A stretch of DNA of 47,274 nt. It comes from Pseudooceanicola endophyticus (GTDB taxonomy: Bacteria; Pseudomonadota; Alphaproteobacteria; Rhodobacterales; Rhodobacteraceae). Location: NCBI RefSeq assembly GCF_018760365.1, contig NZ_JAHIAB010000021.1, forward strand, positions 1,913-49,186. The letters run 5' to 3'. Of this stretch, positions 26,433 to 35,136 are shown piece by piece (the first letter of the stretch is position 1; each line of letters begins with the position of its first letter). The position numbers and the translations under genes were made by a program. The notes under the pieces are model-generated. The model was not told where the DNA came from, did not search any database, and worked only from the letters and a program-made list of their open reading frames with translations.

Positions 26433-28333
26433 ACATCCAGGAATTCTCCAAATCCGTCCGCCTGCCGGGCATCAAGGGGGCGCAGGCCCGCGCCGCCGCC
26501 ATCGCCCAGTCGGGCGGCTTTGCCGAGGCGCTGGCCACCGGCGCCCTGCCCACCACCGTGGAACTGACCCTGTCCGAGGCGCTGGTGCTGGCGCTGCTGA
26601 AGCAGGGCACGCGGAAATACCTGGCGATCTTCGGCCATGGCTCGACCGACCTGGGCGAGGTGCTGCGCATCTACGAGGCCGAGGGCGTCACCCGCACCTT
26701 CAACTTCCGCAACGAGGTCGAGATGGCCCATGCTGCCACCGCCCTGGCCTGGCAGTACGGGGAAACGCCGGCGCTGATCACTTCGATCGGTCCCGGCGCG
26801 CTTCAGGCCATGGCGGGATCGCTGGCGGCGGCGTCGAACGGGGTGGGCGTCTGGCACATCTACGGCGACGAGACGACCTACGGGGAGGGCTACAACATGC
26901 AGCAGATCCCCAAGCCCGAGCAGGAGCTTTACGCCCGCATGACCGCGCTGATGGGGCAAAGCTACATGCTGCACACGCCTCAGGCGCTGCGCGAGGCGAT
27001 GCGGCGCGGCTCGCGCCGGGTGCATGACCCGATCAAGGCCGGGCCGTTCTTCCTGCACCTGCCGATCAACACCCAGCCCGCGAAGGCCAGCTTCAATCTC
27101 GACAGTCTGCCCGAACGCCCGTGCGCCGAGGCGCTCTCGCCCGAAGCCGATGCGATGATCACCCGCGCCGCCGAGCAGATTGCCCGCACCGGCAAGGTGG
27201 TGATGAAGGCCGGCGGCGGCACCCGGGGCTTTGATGCCGAGATCCGGGCACTGGCCCAGGCTGCCGGTGCGGCGGTGGTGCTCTCGCCGGGCTCGACCGG
27301 GGTGCTGGATGATGCCGATCCGCTCAACATGCACGTGGGGGGCTCCAAGGGGTCGCTCAGCGGGAATTACGCCATGCAGCAGGCCGAGCTGCTGATCGTC
27401 GCGGGCAGCCGTGCGGTCTGTCAGGCCGATTGCTCGGGCACTGGCTATCCCAAGGTGCGCGAGGTGGTGAACCTCAACGGCGACTGGGCGGATGCGCTGC
27501 ATTACAACAACACGGTGTCGCTGGTGGGCGATCTGGGCGCGGTCAGCCGCCGTCTGATCGCCGCGCTGAAGGCCCTGCCGCAAAGCCCCGACAAGGCCGC
27601 CTGGCTGGAAGCCTGCGCCGCCAAGAAGAAGGAATGGCTGGGCTACAAGGCCGAGCGCCTGGCCCTGCCGCCGCTGCGCGACACGGTGTGGCAGCGCGAC
27701 GTGCTGGCCCAGCCCGCCGCCATCGGCATCGTCGACAGCTTTGCCCGCGACATCGGAGCGGTGAAGTATTTCGACGCCGGGGACGTGCAGGCCAACGGTT
27801 TCCAGATCGTCGAGGACGCGGCCTCGGGGCGCACCTATACCGAGACCGGCGCCAGCTACATGGGCTTTGCCGCCAGCGGCATCCTGGCCTCGGCGCTGGC
27901 GGACCGCCCGGAATATGTCATCGCCTTCACCGGCGACGGGTCTTTCATGATGAACCCGCAGGTGCTGATCGACGCGGTCGAGCATGGGCTGCGCGGCATG
28001 GTGGTGATCTTCGACAACCGCCGCATGGCCGCCATCAGTTCGCTCCAGCTGGCGCAGTACGGCAAGGACTTCCGCACCAACGATGCGGTGGCGGTGGATT
28101 ATGCCCAGATGGCCGGCGCCGTGCAGGGGGTGCTGCCGATCACGGTGGAGGGCACGCCGGAAAGCCTGCGCGCCGCCCTTCAGAAGGGCCATGCCCACCC
28201 CGGCCTCAGCGTTCTGCATGTCCCCGTCTACAGCGGCGAGGATCCCCGCGCCGGGATGGGCAGCTGGGGCTCCTGGAATGTCGGCAACTGGGTCGATGAC
28301 GTCCAGTCCCGCTGGATGAAGCAATCCCTCTGA
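26429..28333 (+). CDS. IolD-like ThDP-dependent enzyme (second, divergent copy)
   Basis: A 634-residue thiamine-diphosphate enzyme in the acetolactate-synthase superfamily. The catalytic glutamate is present (E96 in FRNEVEMAHAA), and the ThDP motif starts at GDGSFM near residue 502, ending in FDNRRM where most relatives have NN. It is annotated-family IolD-like but clearly different from the iolD at 21871. Keeping the glutamate argues against glyoxylate carboligase, which replaces it with valine. It is the first enzyme gene after iclR, ahead of a beta-hydroxyacid dehydrogenase and a TIM-barrel isomerase. Reaction unknown: a ring opening, or a C-C lyase or ligase step on a 2-keto acid. Confidence 0.8.
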   Translation: MNIQEFSKSVRLPGIKGAQARAAAIAQSGGFAEALATGALPTTVELTLSEALVLALLKQGTRKYLAIFGHGSTDLGEVLRIYEAEGVTRTFNFRNEVEMAHAATALAWQYGETPALITSIGPGALQAMAGSLAAASNGVGVWHIYGDETTYGEGYNMQQIPKPEQELYARMTALMGQSYMLHTPQALREAMRRGSRRVHDPIKAGPFFLHLPINTQPAKASFNLDSLPERPCAEALSPEADAMITRAAEQIARTGKVVMKAGGGTRGFDAEIRALAQAAGAAVVLSPGSTGVLDDADPLNMHVGGSKGSLSGNYAMQQAELLIVAGSRAVCQADCSGTGYPKVREVVNLNGDWADALHYNNTVSLVGDLGAVSRRLIAALKALPQSPDKAAWLEACAAKKKEWLGYKAERLALPPLRDTVWQRDVLAQPAAIGIVDSFARDIGAVKYFDAGDVQANGFQIVEDAASGRTYTETGASYMGFAASGILASALADRPEYVIAFTGDGSFMMNPQVLIDAVEHGLRGMVVIFDNRRMAAISSLQLAQYGKDFRTNDAVAVDYAQMAGAVQGVLPITVEGTPESLRAALQKGHAHPGLSVLHVPVYSGEDPRAGMGSWGSWNVGNWVDDVQSRWMKQSL

Positions 28334-28412
28334 GCCCCGCGGCGGCGCGGCCGTCCGGGACCCCGAGACCAACCAAGGCGGGCAGGAGAGGCCCGCACCA
28401 GAGGAGGAAATC

Positions 28413-29300
28413 ATGGAAAAGAGAACCGTAGGGTTCGTCGGCGTCGGCAATATCGGCACGCCCATCGTGCTGTCGCTGCTGCGCGCAGGTCTGGGCGTCA
28501 TGGTCCGCGACCTCAACAAGGACCAGGCGGCGGAATGCCTGGGCGCGGGCGCCAGCTTTGCCGAAAGCAATGCCGAGCTGACCGCCACCTGCGACACCAT
28601 CGGCGTGGCCGTGGTGAACGACAAGCAGCTGAACGGCCTGTTCCGCAGCCCCGGCGGGCTGCTGGAGGTGGCGCGCCCCGGGACGACCTTCATCGTGCAT
28701 TCCACGGTGATGCCCGAAACCATCCTGGCGCTTGGCGAGGAAACCGATGCCCGCGGGCTGAAGCTGGTCGATGCCCAGGTCTCGGGCGGGGATCTGCGGG
28801 CCCGGGAAGGCGACCTGGCGATCATGTGCGGCGGCGATCCGAAGGATCTGGAAGTCAACGCCGACTATTTTGACGCGATCTCGCGCCGGACCGAGCACAT
28901 GGGGCCGCGCGGCGCCGGGGCAGGCGCCAAGCTGGCGATCCAGATGATGACCTTCGGCAACTGGATGGCGGCGATCGAGTCGATGCGCCTGGCCCGGGCC
29001 CTGGGCCTGGAAGAGAAGAAGCTGGCCGATTTTGCCACCGACACCACCGCCGACAGCTGGGTCGCTCAGATGTGGGGCAACTACGACCGGCTGCTGCACA
29101 ACCACCCGCTTTCGGGCACCGATGCGCTGTTCCGGATGTTCGACAAGGACCTCTTCAACTCGGTCGTGGTGGGCCGCGAGGCGGGGATCGAACTGCCGCT
29201 GACCGCGACCTCCTCGCAGCTGATGAAGGCGGCGATGCAGGAGCGGCTTGACTTCTCGGCGGCGACCTATGCCCCCGCGCCGCAGAAAAGGAGCGCCTGA
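28413..29300 (+). CDS. NAD(P)-dependent beta-hydroxyacid dehydrogenase (3-HIBADH/tartronate semialdehyde reductase family)
   Basis: A 295-residue member of the 3-hydroxyisobutyrate dehydrogenase family. The Rossmann motif GFVGVGNIGTPIV (residues 7-19) and the substrate loop DAQVSGGDLRAREGDLAIMCGG are conserved, and the catalytic lysine is K173 in GAGAKLAIQ. The usual asparagine pair after it (K-x-x-N-N) reads I-Q here, so the substrate may be unusual. Relatives reduce tartronate semialdehyde or oxidise 3-hydroxy acids. GAGGAGG precedes the ATG at 28413, and the next gene begins one base after the stop. Confidence 0.85.
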   Translation: MEKRTVGFVGVGNIGTPIVLSLLRAGLGVMVRDLNKDQAAECLGAGASFAESNAELTATCDTIGVAVVNDKQLNGLFRSPGGLLEVARPGTTFIVHSTVMPETILALGEETDARGLKLVDAQVSGGDLRAREGDLAIMCGGDPKDLEVNADYFDAISRRTEHMGPRGAGAGAKLAIQMMTFGNWMAAIESMRLARALGLEEKKLADFATDTTADSWVAQMWGNYDRLLHNHPLSGTDALFRMFDKDLFNSVVVGREAGIELPLTATSSQLMKAAMQERLDFSAATYAPAPQKRSA

Positions 29301-29301
29301 G

Positions 29302-29745
29302 ATGCCCGAGGACCTGAGCCCGCGCAGCTATGCCCGCAGCAAGCCGGTGGTCACCAAGGTGGCGGCGGAAGAGCTGATCGCCCGCGCCATGGCCCATGCC
29401 GAGAAGATCGGCAAGACGGTGGCCATCGCGGTGGTCGATGACGGCGGCTTCCTGGTCGCGTTTTCCCGGATGGATGCCGCCAACCCGGCCGCCGCCCAGA
29501 TCGCCATCGACAAGGCCTATACCGCCGCCGTGTCGCATATCGCCACCCACAAGTGGCAGGAGATCATGGCCAATGACGAACCGCTGCGCATCGGCGCGCC
29601 GGGCGTCGTGCATCGGCTGATGACCTTCGGCGGGGGCCAGCCCATCGTCATCGACGGCCAGGTCGCGGGGGCGATCGGCAGCTCGGGCGGGCACTGGACC
29701 GGCGATACCGAGATCACCACCGAAGCGCTGAAGCTGTTCGAGTGA
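29302..29745 (+). CDS. GlcG/HbpS-family protein
   Basis: A 147-residue protein of the GlcG/HbpS (DUF336) family. The conserved stretch is AMAHAEKIGKTVAIAVVDDGGFLVAFSRMDAANPAAAQIAIDKAYTA and a glycine-rich GGGQPIVIDGQVAGAIGSSGG. Family members lie in glycolate, glycerol and diol utilisation operons and beside glyoxylate-carboligase genes. Some bind haem or corrinoids, but no general reaction is settled. Here it follows the beta-hydroxyacid dehydrogenase by one base and precedes a TIM-barrel isomerase, the same company it keeps in glyoxylate operons. Confidence 0.85.
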   Translation: MPEDLSPRSYARSKPVVTKVAAEELIARAMAHAEKIGKTVAIAVVDDGGFLVAFSRMDAANPAAAQIAIDKAYTAAVSHIATHKWQEIMANDEPLRIGAPGVVHRLMTFGGGQPIVIDGQVAGAIGSSGGHWTGDTEITTEALKLFE

Positions 29746-29796
29746 TCCGCCGGCGGGGGGCCGGACCGCCCCCCGCCGCATCCCGCAGGAGGTGAG

Positions 29797-30627
29797 ATGA
29801 TGACCCAGACCGCGACCCGACCGACCTCGTTCCATTCCGGGCTGCTCTCGGACCTTCCGGTGCGCGAGGCGGTCCGGATGATCCGCGACCACGGCTACGA
29901 CATGGCCGAGCTGAACGCAGAGCTGCTGCCCTGGGGGCCGGCGCATATCGGCCTGGATACGCCGGTGTCGGAGATCGACGCGCTGGCGGGGATGGGGCCC
30001 TATTCGGCGCTCTGCATCCACCACCGCGACTTCGGATCCCGCGACGCCGACCGCCGCGATGCCGCGCGGCTGTGGGGCGAGGCGATGATGGAGCGCGCGG
30101 TGGATCTGGGCATCCCCCTGGTGCATGTGATCCCCGGCGAGGAGACCACCGTGACGGCCCTGCACGAGGAACTGGCCCGCGCGGTGGAGGCGGCAGCACG
30201 GCGCGATCTGACGCTGGCGCTTGAACCCATCGTCGGGCGCCAGATCGGCACCTGGCGCACGGCGCTGGAGGCCATCGCGGCGGCGCCGGGGTTGAAGATC
30301 AACTTCGACCCCTCGCATCTGAAACCCATGGGCGACGACGTGGCCGAAGCCGCGACCCGCCTGGTCCCGCATGTGGTGCACATGCACCTCAAGGACGTGA
30401 CCGGCACGTCCGAGACCTTCCGCTTCGTCCCCATCGGGACGGGCGAGATCGACCTGGCTTCCATGTTCGGGGCGCTGGATGCGGGCGGCTATGCCGGTCC
30501 GGTCTCCATCGAACATGAAAGCCACTGGTTCGTCGGCGATGCCCGCAGCCCTTCGCAGGTGCTGAAGGACGGGCTGGCCGACATCCGGCGGCTGCAACAG
30601 GAGGCGCGCCAGGCAGCCGTTTCGTAA
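29797..30627 (+). CDS. TIM-barrel sugar isomerase/epimerase (Hyi-like position)
   Basis: A 276-residue xylose-isomerase-like TIM barrel. The metal ligands are glutamate in LALEPIVG, aspartate and histidine in NFDPSHLK, histidines in VVHMHLKDV and glutamate in VSIEHESH, so the active site looks complete. It resembles the hydroxypyruvate/tagatose epimerase group broadly but I cannot name the substrate. Two adjacent ATGs (29797 and 29800) follow AGGAGG; the second has the more usual spacing of seven bases. It belongs to the iclR-led cluster and is followed by a hairpin and the TRAP genes. Confidence 0.75.
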   Translation: MMTQTATRPTSFHSGLLSDLPVREAVRMIRDHGYDMAELNAELLPWGPAHIGLDTPVSEIDALAGMGPYSALCIHHRDFGSRDADRRDAARLWGEAMMERAVDLGIPLVHVIPGEETTVTALHEELARAVEAAARRDLTLALEPIVGRQIGTWRTALEAIAAAPGLKINFDPSHLKPMGDDVAEAATRLVPHVVHMHLKDVTGTSETFRFVPIGTGEIDLASMFGALDAGGYAGPVSIEHESHWFVGDARSPSQVLKDGLADIRRLQQEARQAAVS

Positions 30628-30643
30628 CAAGTAATCGCGTTTC

Positions 30644-30667
30644 CCGGACCGAAGAGGAGCGGTCCGG
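30644..30667. repeat. Hairpin upstream of the TRAP binding-protein gene
   Basis: CCGGACC (30644-30650) pairs perfectly with GGTCCGG (30661-30667) across ten bases. It ends six bases before GGGAGG of the dctP-type gene, so it could act on translation or protect the 5' end of a processed message. Confidence 0.45.
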
Positions 30668-30685
30668 TTCCAAGGGAGGAAAACC

Positions 30686-31714
30686 ATGAAGAAGCTCAAC
30701 CTGAACCGCAGGACCTTTATGCAGGGCGCTGGCACCATCGCGCTGGCCACCGGGGCGCTTGGCTACCGGCCCCGCGCGGCCCGTGCCGGCGGCGTCAACC
30801 TGAAGCTGGGCCACCAGCTGGGCCAGACCCACCCGACCTACCAGGCGGTGGAACAGATGGCGGCGGCCATCGCCGAGCGCACCGATGGCGAGGTGAAGAT
30901 CAGCGTCTTCCCCAATGCCGCGCTCGGCTCTCCGCCGGACATGGTGAAACAGGCGCAGATGGGGGCGCTGGACCTGGTGATGTTCAACCCGCCCAACATC
31001 GAAAGCCAGGATGCCACCGCCAGCGTCATCCAGATCCCCTACCAGTTCGACGATTACGCCCATGTCCACCGCGTGCTGGGGGGCACCGCGCAGGGCTGGC
31101 TGAACACGTTCTTCGAACGCAACAAGCTGCACTGGATCGCGAATTTCGAATATGGCTTCCGGGCCCTGTCGAACAGCCGGCGCCCGGTCAACACCCCCGA
31201 GGACATCGCCGGGCTGAAGCTGCGGGTGCCTCCGGAGCTGTCGATCAAGGCGACCTTCGATGCGCTTGGCGCCAATACCCAGACCATCGCCTTCGACGAG
31301 CTGTATCTGGCGCTGTCCAGCGGTGTGGTCGATGGACAGGACAATCCCGTTTCGGTCGATTACGCCAACAAGTTCTATGAGGTGCAGAAGCACATCGCCA
31401 CGACCCGGCACATCTACACCTCCTTCATGCTGGTGGGGAACCCGCGGATCTGGAAGGGCCTGTCGCCCGATGTGCAGGCGGTGATCTCGGAAGAGGCGCT
31501 GAAGGCCGGCAAATGGGCCCAGGAGGCCGTGGTCGCCAACGAGGAGCAGATGCTGGTCGCCATGGAAGAGGACGGCGTGACCATCACCCGCCCCGATCCC
31601 GCCCCCTTCCGCGCCAAGATGGGCCCGGCCTGGGATGCCATGCGCGAACGCATCGGTGACAAGACCTGGGAGGAATGGATGGGCTACGTCGACGCGGCCC
31701 GCCAGAAGGTCTGA
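30686..31714 (+). CDS. TRAP transporter substrate-binding protein (DctP family)
   Basis: A 342-residue TRAP solute receptor. A twin-arginine signal (NRRTFMQGAG, then a hydrophobic run to ARAGG) spans about residues 1-33, so export is probably through Tat. The core block ISVFPNAALGSPPDMVKQAQMGALDLVMF and GLKLRVPPELSIKATFDALGANTQTIAFDELYLALSSGVVDGQDNP are typical of DctP/SiaP proteins. The conserved arginine that holds the carboxylate is probably the one in KLRVPP. The ligand should therefore be an organic or sugar acid. GGGAGG lies before the ATG at 30686. Confidence 0.9.
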   Translation: MKKLNLNRRTFMQGAGTIALATGALGYRPRAARAGGVNLKLGHQLGQTHPTYQAVEQMAAAIAERTDGEVKISVFPNAALGSPPDMVKQAQMGALDLVMFNPPNIESQDATASVIQIPYQFDDYAHVHRVLGGTAQGWLNTFFERNKLHWIANFEYGFRALSNSRRPVNTPEDIAGLKLRVPPELSIKATFDALGANTQTIAFDELYLALSSGVVDGQDNPVSVDYANKFYEVQKHIATTRHIYTSFMLVGNPRIWKGLSPDVQAVISEEALKAGKWAQEAVVANEEQMLVAMEEDGVTITRPDPAPFRAKMGPAWDAMRERIGDKTWEEWMGYVDAARQKV

Positions 31715-31721
31715 CCCCGGG

Positions 31722-31786
31722 CCCGAAGGGCTGATCCAGGCCCTTCGGGAGACCCAAAGGGTGCGGCGGGCAGGGGCCTGCCGCAC
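31722..31786. repeat. Two strong hairpins between the TRAP binding-protein and large-permease genes
   Basis: CCCGAAGGGC/GCCCTTCGGG (31722-31731/31740-31749) and GTGCGGC with CCTGCCGCAC (31761-31767/31777-31786). Neither has a T-run. As at the other two transporters in the window, stems follow the binding-protein gene. Confidence 0.55.
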
Positions 31787-31820
31787 TCCCGGCCGAAACC
31801 CATTCAGAAAGTCCACGACC

Positions 31821-33107
31821 ATGAGCATCATCGTCATCATGTCGTCCCTGGTAATGCTGATCCTGATCGGTCTGCCGATCGCGGTCGCACTGGCCATGCT
31901 GGCCGCCGGGACCATGTGGTGGGCGGCAGGGGCGGACCTGCTCACCATCTTCATCCAGCGCTTCTACACCGGCATGACCTCGTTCTCGCTGCTGGCCATT
32001 CCGTTCTTCATCCTGGCCGGCAACCTGATGAACACCGGCGGCATGACGCACCGGATCTTCCACACCGCCCAGGTCTTCGTGGGCCGGGTGCGGGGCGGGC
32101 TGGGGCATGTCAACGTCGTGGGCTCCATGCTGTTTTCCGGCATGTCCGGATCGGCGGTGGCCGACAGCGCCGGTCTCGGCGTGGTCGAGGTGAAGGCGAT
32201 GCGGGACGCGGGCTACAAGCCGGGCTTCGCCGCCGCGATCACCGCCGCCTCCTCGACCATCGGGCCGGTGGTGCCGCCCTCGATCCCCTTCGTGATCTAC
32301 GGCAGCCTCGCCAATGTCTCGGTCGGGGCGCTGTTCCTGGCGGGCATCCTGCCGGGCCTTCTGATGGGGATCTCGATGATGGTCATCGTCGCGCTGACCG
32401 CCCGCGCCAAGGGTCTGCCGCGGATCACCGAACGCCCGGGGCTGAAGGAAAGCCTGCGCACCATCGTCCAGGCGCTGCCGGCGCTGGCGATGCCGCTTTT
32501 CGTGGTGGGCGGGCTTCTGCTGGGCTTCGTCACGCCGACCGAGGCCGCCGTCATCGCCGCCGCCTATGCCGCCTTCATCGGGATCTTCGTCTACAAGGAA
32601 CTGAAGATCACGGACCTTCCGGAGGTTCTTTGGACCTCGGGGCGCCAGGCGGTGCAGGTGCTGTTCATCATGGCCGCCGCCGCGCCGTTTTCCTGGGTGC
32701 TGGTGCAGCAGCAGGTGCCCAACGCCGTGGTCGAGACCCTGCTGGGCCTTTCGACGACGCCCTGGGTGGTGCTGCTGATGATCAACGCGATCCTGCTGAT
32801 CCTCGGCATGTTCATCGAGGGCATCGCGGTGATGGTCATCTGCATGCCGATGCTGCTGCCCGTCATCATGAAACTGGGCGTCGATCCGGTGCATTTCGGG
32901 GTGATCATGGTGCTGAACCTGATGATCGGCCTGATCACGCCGCCGGTGGGCCTGTGTCTCTATACCGTCAGCCAGGTGGCCCATGTCGATCTGCTGGAAG
33001 TGGTCCGGGAAATCTGGATCTACCTTCTGGGCCTGATCGTCGTGCTGCTGCTCATCACCTTCTTCCCGGGCCTCGTGATGTGGGTCCCCGCACTCTTCGG
33101 GTTCTGA
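31821..33107 (+). CDS. TRAP transporter large membrane subunit (DctM family)
   Basis: A 428-residue polytopic protein with about twelve membrane segments, the normal DctM length. Family motifs include the PFFILAGNLMNTGGMTHRIF segment, GSMLFSGMSGSAVADSAGLG and AAITAASSTIGPVVPPSIPFVIYG. It is the ion-coupled channel subunit in the inner membrane. No clear ribosome site is seen before the ATG at 31821, so its start is less certain. Gene order here is P-M-Q, whereas the small DctQ gene usually lies between P and M. Confidence 0.88.
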   Translation: MSIIVIMSSLVMLILIGLPIAVALAMLAAGTMWWAAGADLLTIFIQRFYTGMTSFSLLAIPFFILAGNLMNTGGMTHRIFHTAQVFVGRVRGGLGHVNVVGSMLFSGMSGSAVADSAGLGVVEVKAMRDAGYKPGFAAAITAASSTIGPVVPPSIPFVIYGSLANVSVGALFLAGILPGLLMGISMMVIVALTARAKGLPRITERPGLKESLRTIVQALPALAMPLFVVGGLLLGFVTPTEAAVIAAAYAAFIGIFVYKELKITDLPEVLWTSGRQAVQVLFIMAAAAPFSWVLVQQQVPNAVVETLLGLSTTPWVVLLMINAILLILGMFIEGIAVMVICMPMLLPVIMKLGVDPVHFGVIMVLNLMIGLITPPVGLCLYTVSQVAHVDLLEVVREIWIYLLGLIVVLLLITFFPGLVMWVPALFGF

Positions 33108-33109
33108 TC

Positions 33110-33652
33110 ATGCAAACCTTGTTCTCCGTTCTCGGCTTCGTCGACCGCCTTGTCGCCCGTGTTACCCGCTATGGGGTCATCCTGTGCATGGTGGTGCTGT
33201 TCTCCCTCCTGCTGCTGCGGGTCATCGCCCGTACGCTGGAGATCCCCTTCGCCGCCTATGACGAGATTGTCGAGCTTTCGACGATCTGGATGATCCTGCT
33301 GGGCACCGTTGCACTGTGGCGCGAAGGCGCGCTGTACCGGGTCGAGGTGATCACCGACAAGCTGCCGGCGCTGGCGCGCCCCGCCGAGGTGCTGATCCAG
33401 GGCATCATGCTGGCCTTCGCCATCATGCTGGTTCAGGTCGGCAGCAGCTTCACCGCCATGAGCCGCGAAGTGACCGCCTTCATGCAGATCGACATGGTGA
33501 TCTACTACGGCGCGATCCCGGCGGCGGGCGCGGTGATGGCGGTCTACAGCCTGCTGGGGCTGGCCGGGGCGATCCTGATCGCCGTCAAGGCCCGCAGTGG
33601 CGAGGCGCTGGCGAAAAGCCGGGCCGACCGTGCCGTTCCCGAACATCTCTGA
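33110..33652 (+). CDS. TRAP transporter small membrane subunit (DctQ family)
   Basis: A 180-residue protein with four membrane segments (near residues 20-40, 55-72, 94-112 and 132-155), matching DctQ. The family's EIVELSTIWMILLGTVALWREGALYRVEVI block between the first segments is clear. It begins two bases after the large subunit gene ends, so translation is probably coupled. Its place after, rather than before, the large subunit is uncommon. Confidence 0.85.
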   Translation: MQTLFSVLGFVDRLVARVTRYGVILCMVVLFSLLLLRVIARTLEIPFAAYDEIVELSTIWMILLGTVALWREGALYRVEVITDKLPALARPAEVLIQGIMLAFAIMLVQVGSSFTAMSREVTAFMQIDMVIYYGAIPAAGAVMAVYSLLGLAGAILIAVKARSGEALAKSRADRAVPEHL

Positions 33653-33676
33653 CCCCCACAGCGGAAAGGACAGACC

Positions 33677-35122
33677 ATGACGATCTATGACCGCACCGGC
33701 CTTTTCATCGGCGGCGACTGGCAGCCCGCACTGAGCGGCGCGCGGGTCGAGGTGATCGACCCCGCGACCGAGGACCCGATCGGCTCCGTGCCCCGCGCGG
33801 GGGCGGATGATCTGGACCGCGCGCTGACGGCGATGGCCCGGGCCAATGCCGGCTGGCGCACCACGCCGGGCTGGCAGCGCAGCGCGATCCTGCGCGCCAT
33901 TGCCCGCCAGATGGCCGCCCGCGCCGATCTGGCCGCCCATGACATGAGCGAGGAAACCGGCAAACCCCTGGCCGAGGCGAAGGGCGAATGGCAGGCCGCC
34001 ATCGACCAGTTCGACTGGTACGCCGACGAGGCCCGCCGCATCTTCGGCCATTCCCTGAAGGGCCGCGAGGCCGACGTGGTGCTGGACGTGCGCTATGATC
34101 CCGTGGGGCCCGTCGCCGCCTTCACCGCCTGGAACTTCCCGGCGCTGCTGCCGGCGCGCAAGGTGGCCCCCGCGCTGGCCGCCGGCTGCCCGATCGTGGT
34201 GAAACCCTCGGAAGAGGCACCCTCTTCGATGTTCCACATCGCCGAATGCGCCGCCGAGGCCGGGCTGCCCGCGGGCGTGCTGAACGTGGTGACGGGGGAT
34301 CCGGCGATGATCTCGGCCCACCTGATCGCCGCGCCGCTGATCCGCAAGGTGTCGCTCACGGGCTCGGTGCCGGTGGGGCGGCTGCTGGCCGAGCAAAGCG
34401 CGCGCGGCCTCAAGAAGGTCTCGATGGAGCTGGGCGGCCATGCCCCCGTTCTGGTCTTCCCGGAGGTCGATGCCGATGCGGTGGGCACGCTTTGCGCGCG
34501 CACCAAGTTCCGCAATGCCGGGCAGGTCTGCATCTCGCCCTCGCGCTTCTATGTCCACGAGGACGCCTATGAACCCTTCGCAAATGCCATGGCCCGCACC
34601 GCCGCCGAGGCGCGGATCGGGCGCGGCCTGGACGAGGGGGTCACCTTCGGGCCGATGGCCAATGCGCGGGGCCGCGACCGGGTGCTGGAGCTGATCGCCG
34701 ACGCGAAAACCTGCGGCGCCGAGGTGCTGGCGGGCGGCGGCGTGCCCCAGGGCCAGAACCGTGGCTTCTACATCGAACCGACCGTGCTGGGCCGCGTCCC
34801 CGACGCCGCCCGCATCATGTCCGAGGAACCCTTCGGCCCGGTCGCCCCGATCACCACCTTCAGCAGTTTCGACGAGGCGGTCGCGCGCGCCAATGCGCTG
34901 CCCTTCGGCCTGGCCGCCTATGTCTTCTCGGACCGGCTGTCGGTGGCGAACCGCGCCGCCCAGGCGCTGGAGGCCGGGATGATCGGCGTCAACGACATGC
35001 TTCTGGCCACTGCCGAGGCGCCTTTCGGCGGCATCAAGGACAGCGGCATGGGCCGCGAGGGCGGCCAGCTGGGCGTCCTCGAATACCTGGAACCGAAATA
35101 CGTGAAATACCGCTACAGCTGA
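33677..35122 (+). CDS. NAD(P)-dependent aldehyde dehydrogenase (semialdehyde dehydrogenase type)
   Basis: A 481-residue aldehyde dehydrogenase. The catalytic cysteine is C285 in GQVCISPSR and the general base glutamate E251 in MELGGHAP; the GSVPVGR cofactor motif and the C-terminal PFGGIKDSGMGREGG are intact. It most resembles succinate or alpha-ketoglutarate semialdehyde dehydrogenases. The latter produces alpha-ketoglutarate at the end of non-phosphorylating pentose-acid pathways, which would fit the IlvD/Edd gene 14 bp downstream. It does not look like IolA (methylmalonate-semialdehyde dehydrogenase). GGAAAGGA precedes the ATG at 33677. Confidence 0.85.
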   Translation: MTIYDRTGLFIGGDWQPALSGARVEVIDPATEDPIGSVPRAGADDLDRALTAMARANAGWRTTPGWQRSAILRAIARQMAARADLAAHDMSEETGKPLAEAKGEWQAAIDQFDWYADEARRIFGHSLKGREADVVLDVRYDPVGPVAAFTAWNFPALLPARKVAPALAAGCPIVVKPSEEAPSSMFHIAECAAEAGLPAGVLNVVTGDPAMISAHLIAAPLIRKVSLTGSVPVGRLLAEQSARGLKKVSMELGGHAPVLVFPEVDADAVGTLCARTKFRNAGQVCISPSRFYVHEDAYEPFANAMARTAAEARIGRGLDEGVTFGPMANARGRDRVLELIADAKTCGAEVLAGGGVPQGQNRGFYIEPTVLGRVPDAARIMSEEPFGPVAPITTFSSFDEAVARANALPFGLAAYVFSDRLSVANRAAQALEAGMIGVNDMLLATAEAPFGGIKDSGMGREGGQLGVLEYLEPKYVKYRYS

Positions 35123-35136
35123 GGAGGAGAGAGCAG

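Noticed and set aside
26246..28858. An 870-codon minus-strand open frame opposite the second ThDP gene
   Set aside because: Same compositional artefact; the plus strand encodes a recognisable enzyme with catalytic motifs.
33677..35122. Aldehyde dehydrogenase as the missing IolA
   Set aside because: Its sequence is of the succinate/ketoglutarate semialdehyde type and it sits with the TRAP/dehydratase genes, not in the inositol operon.
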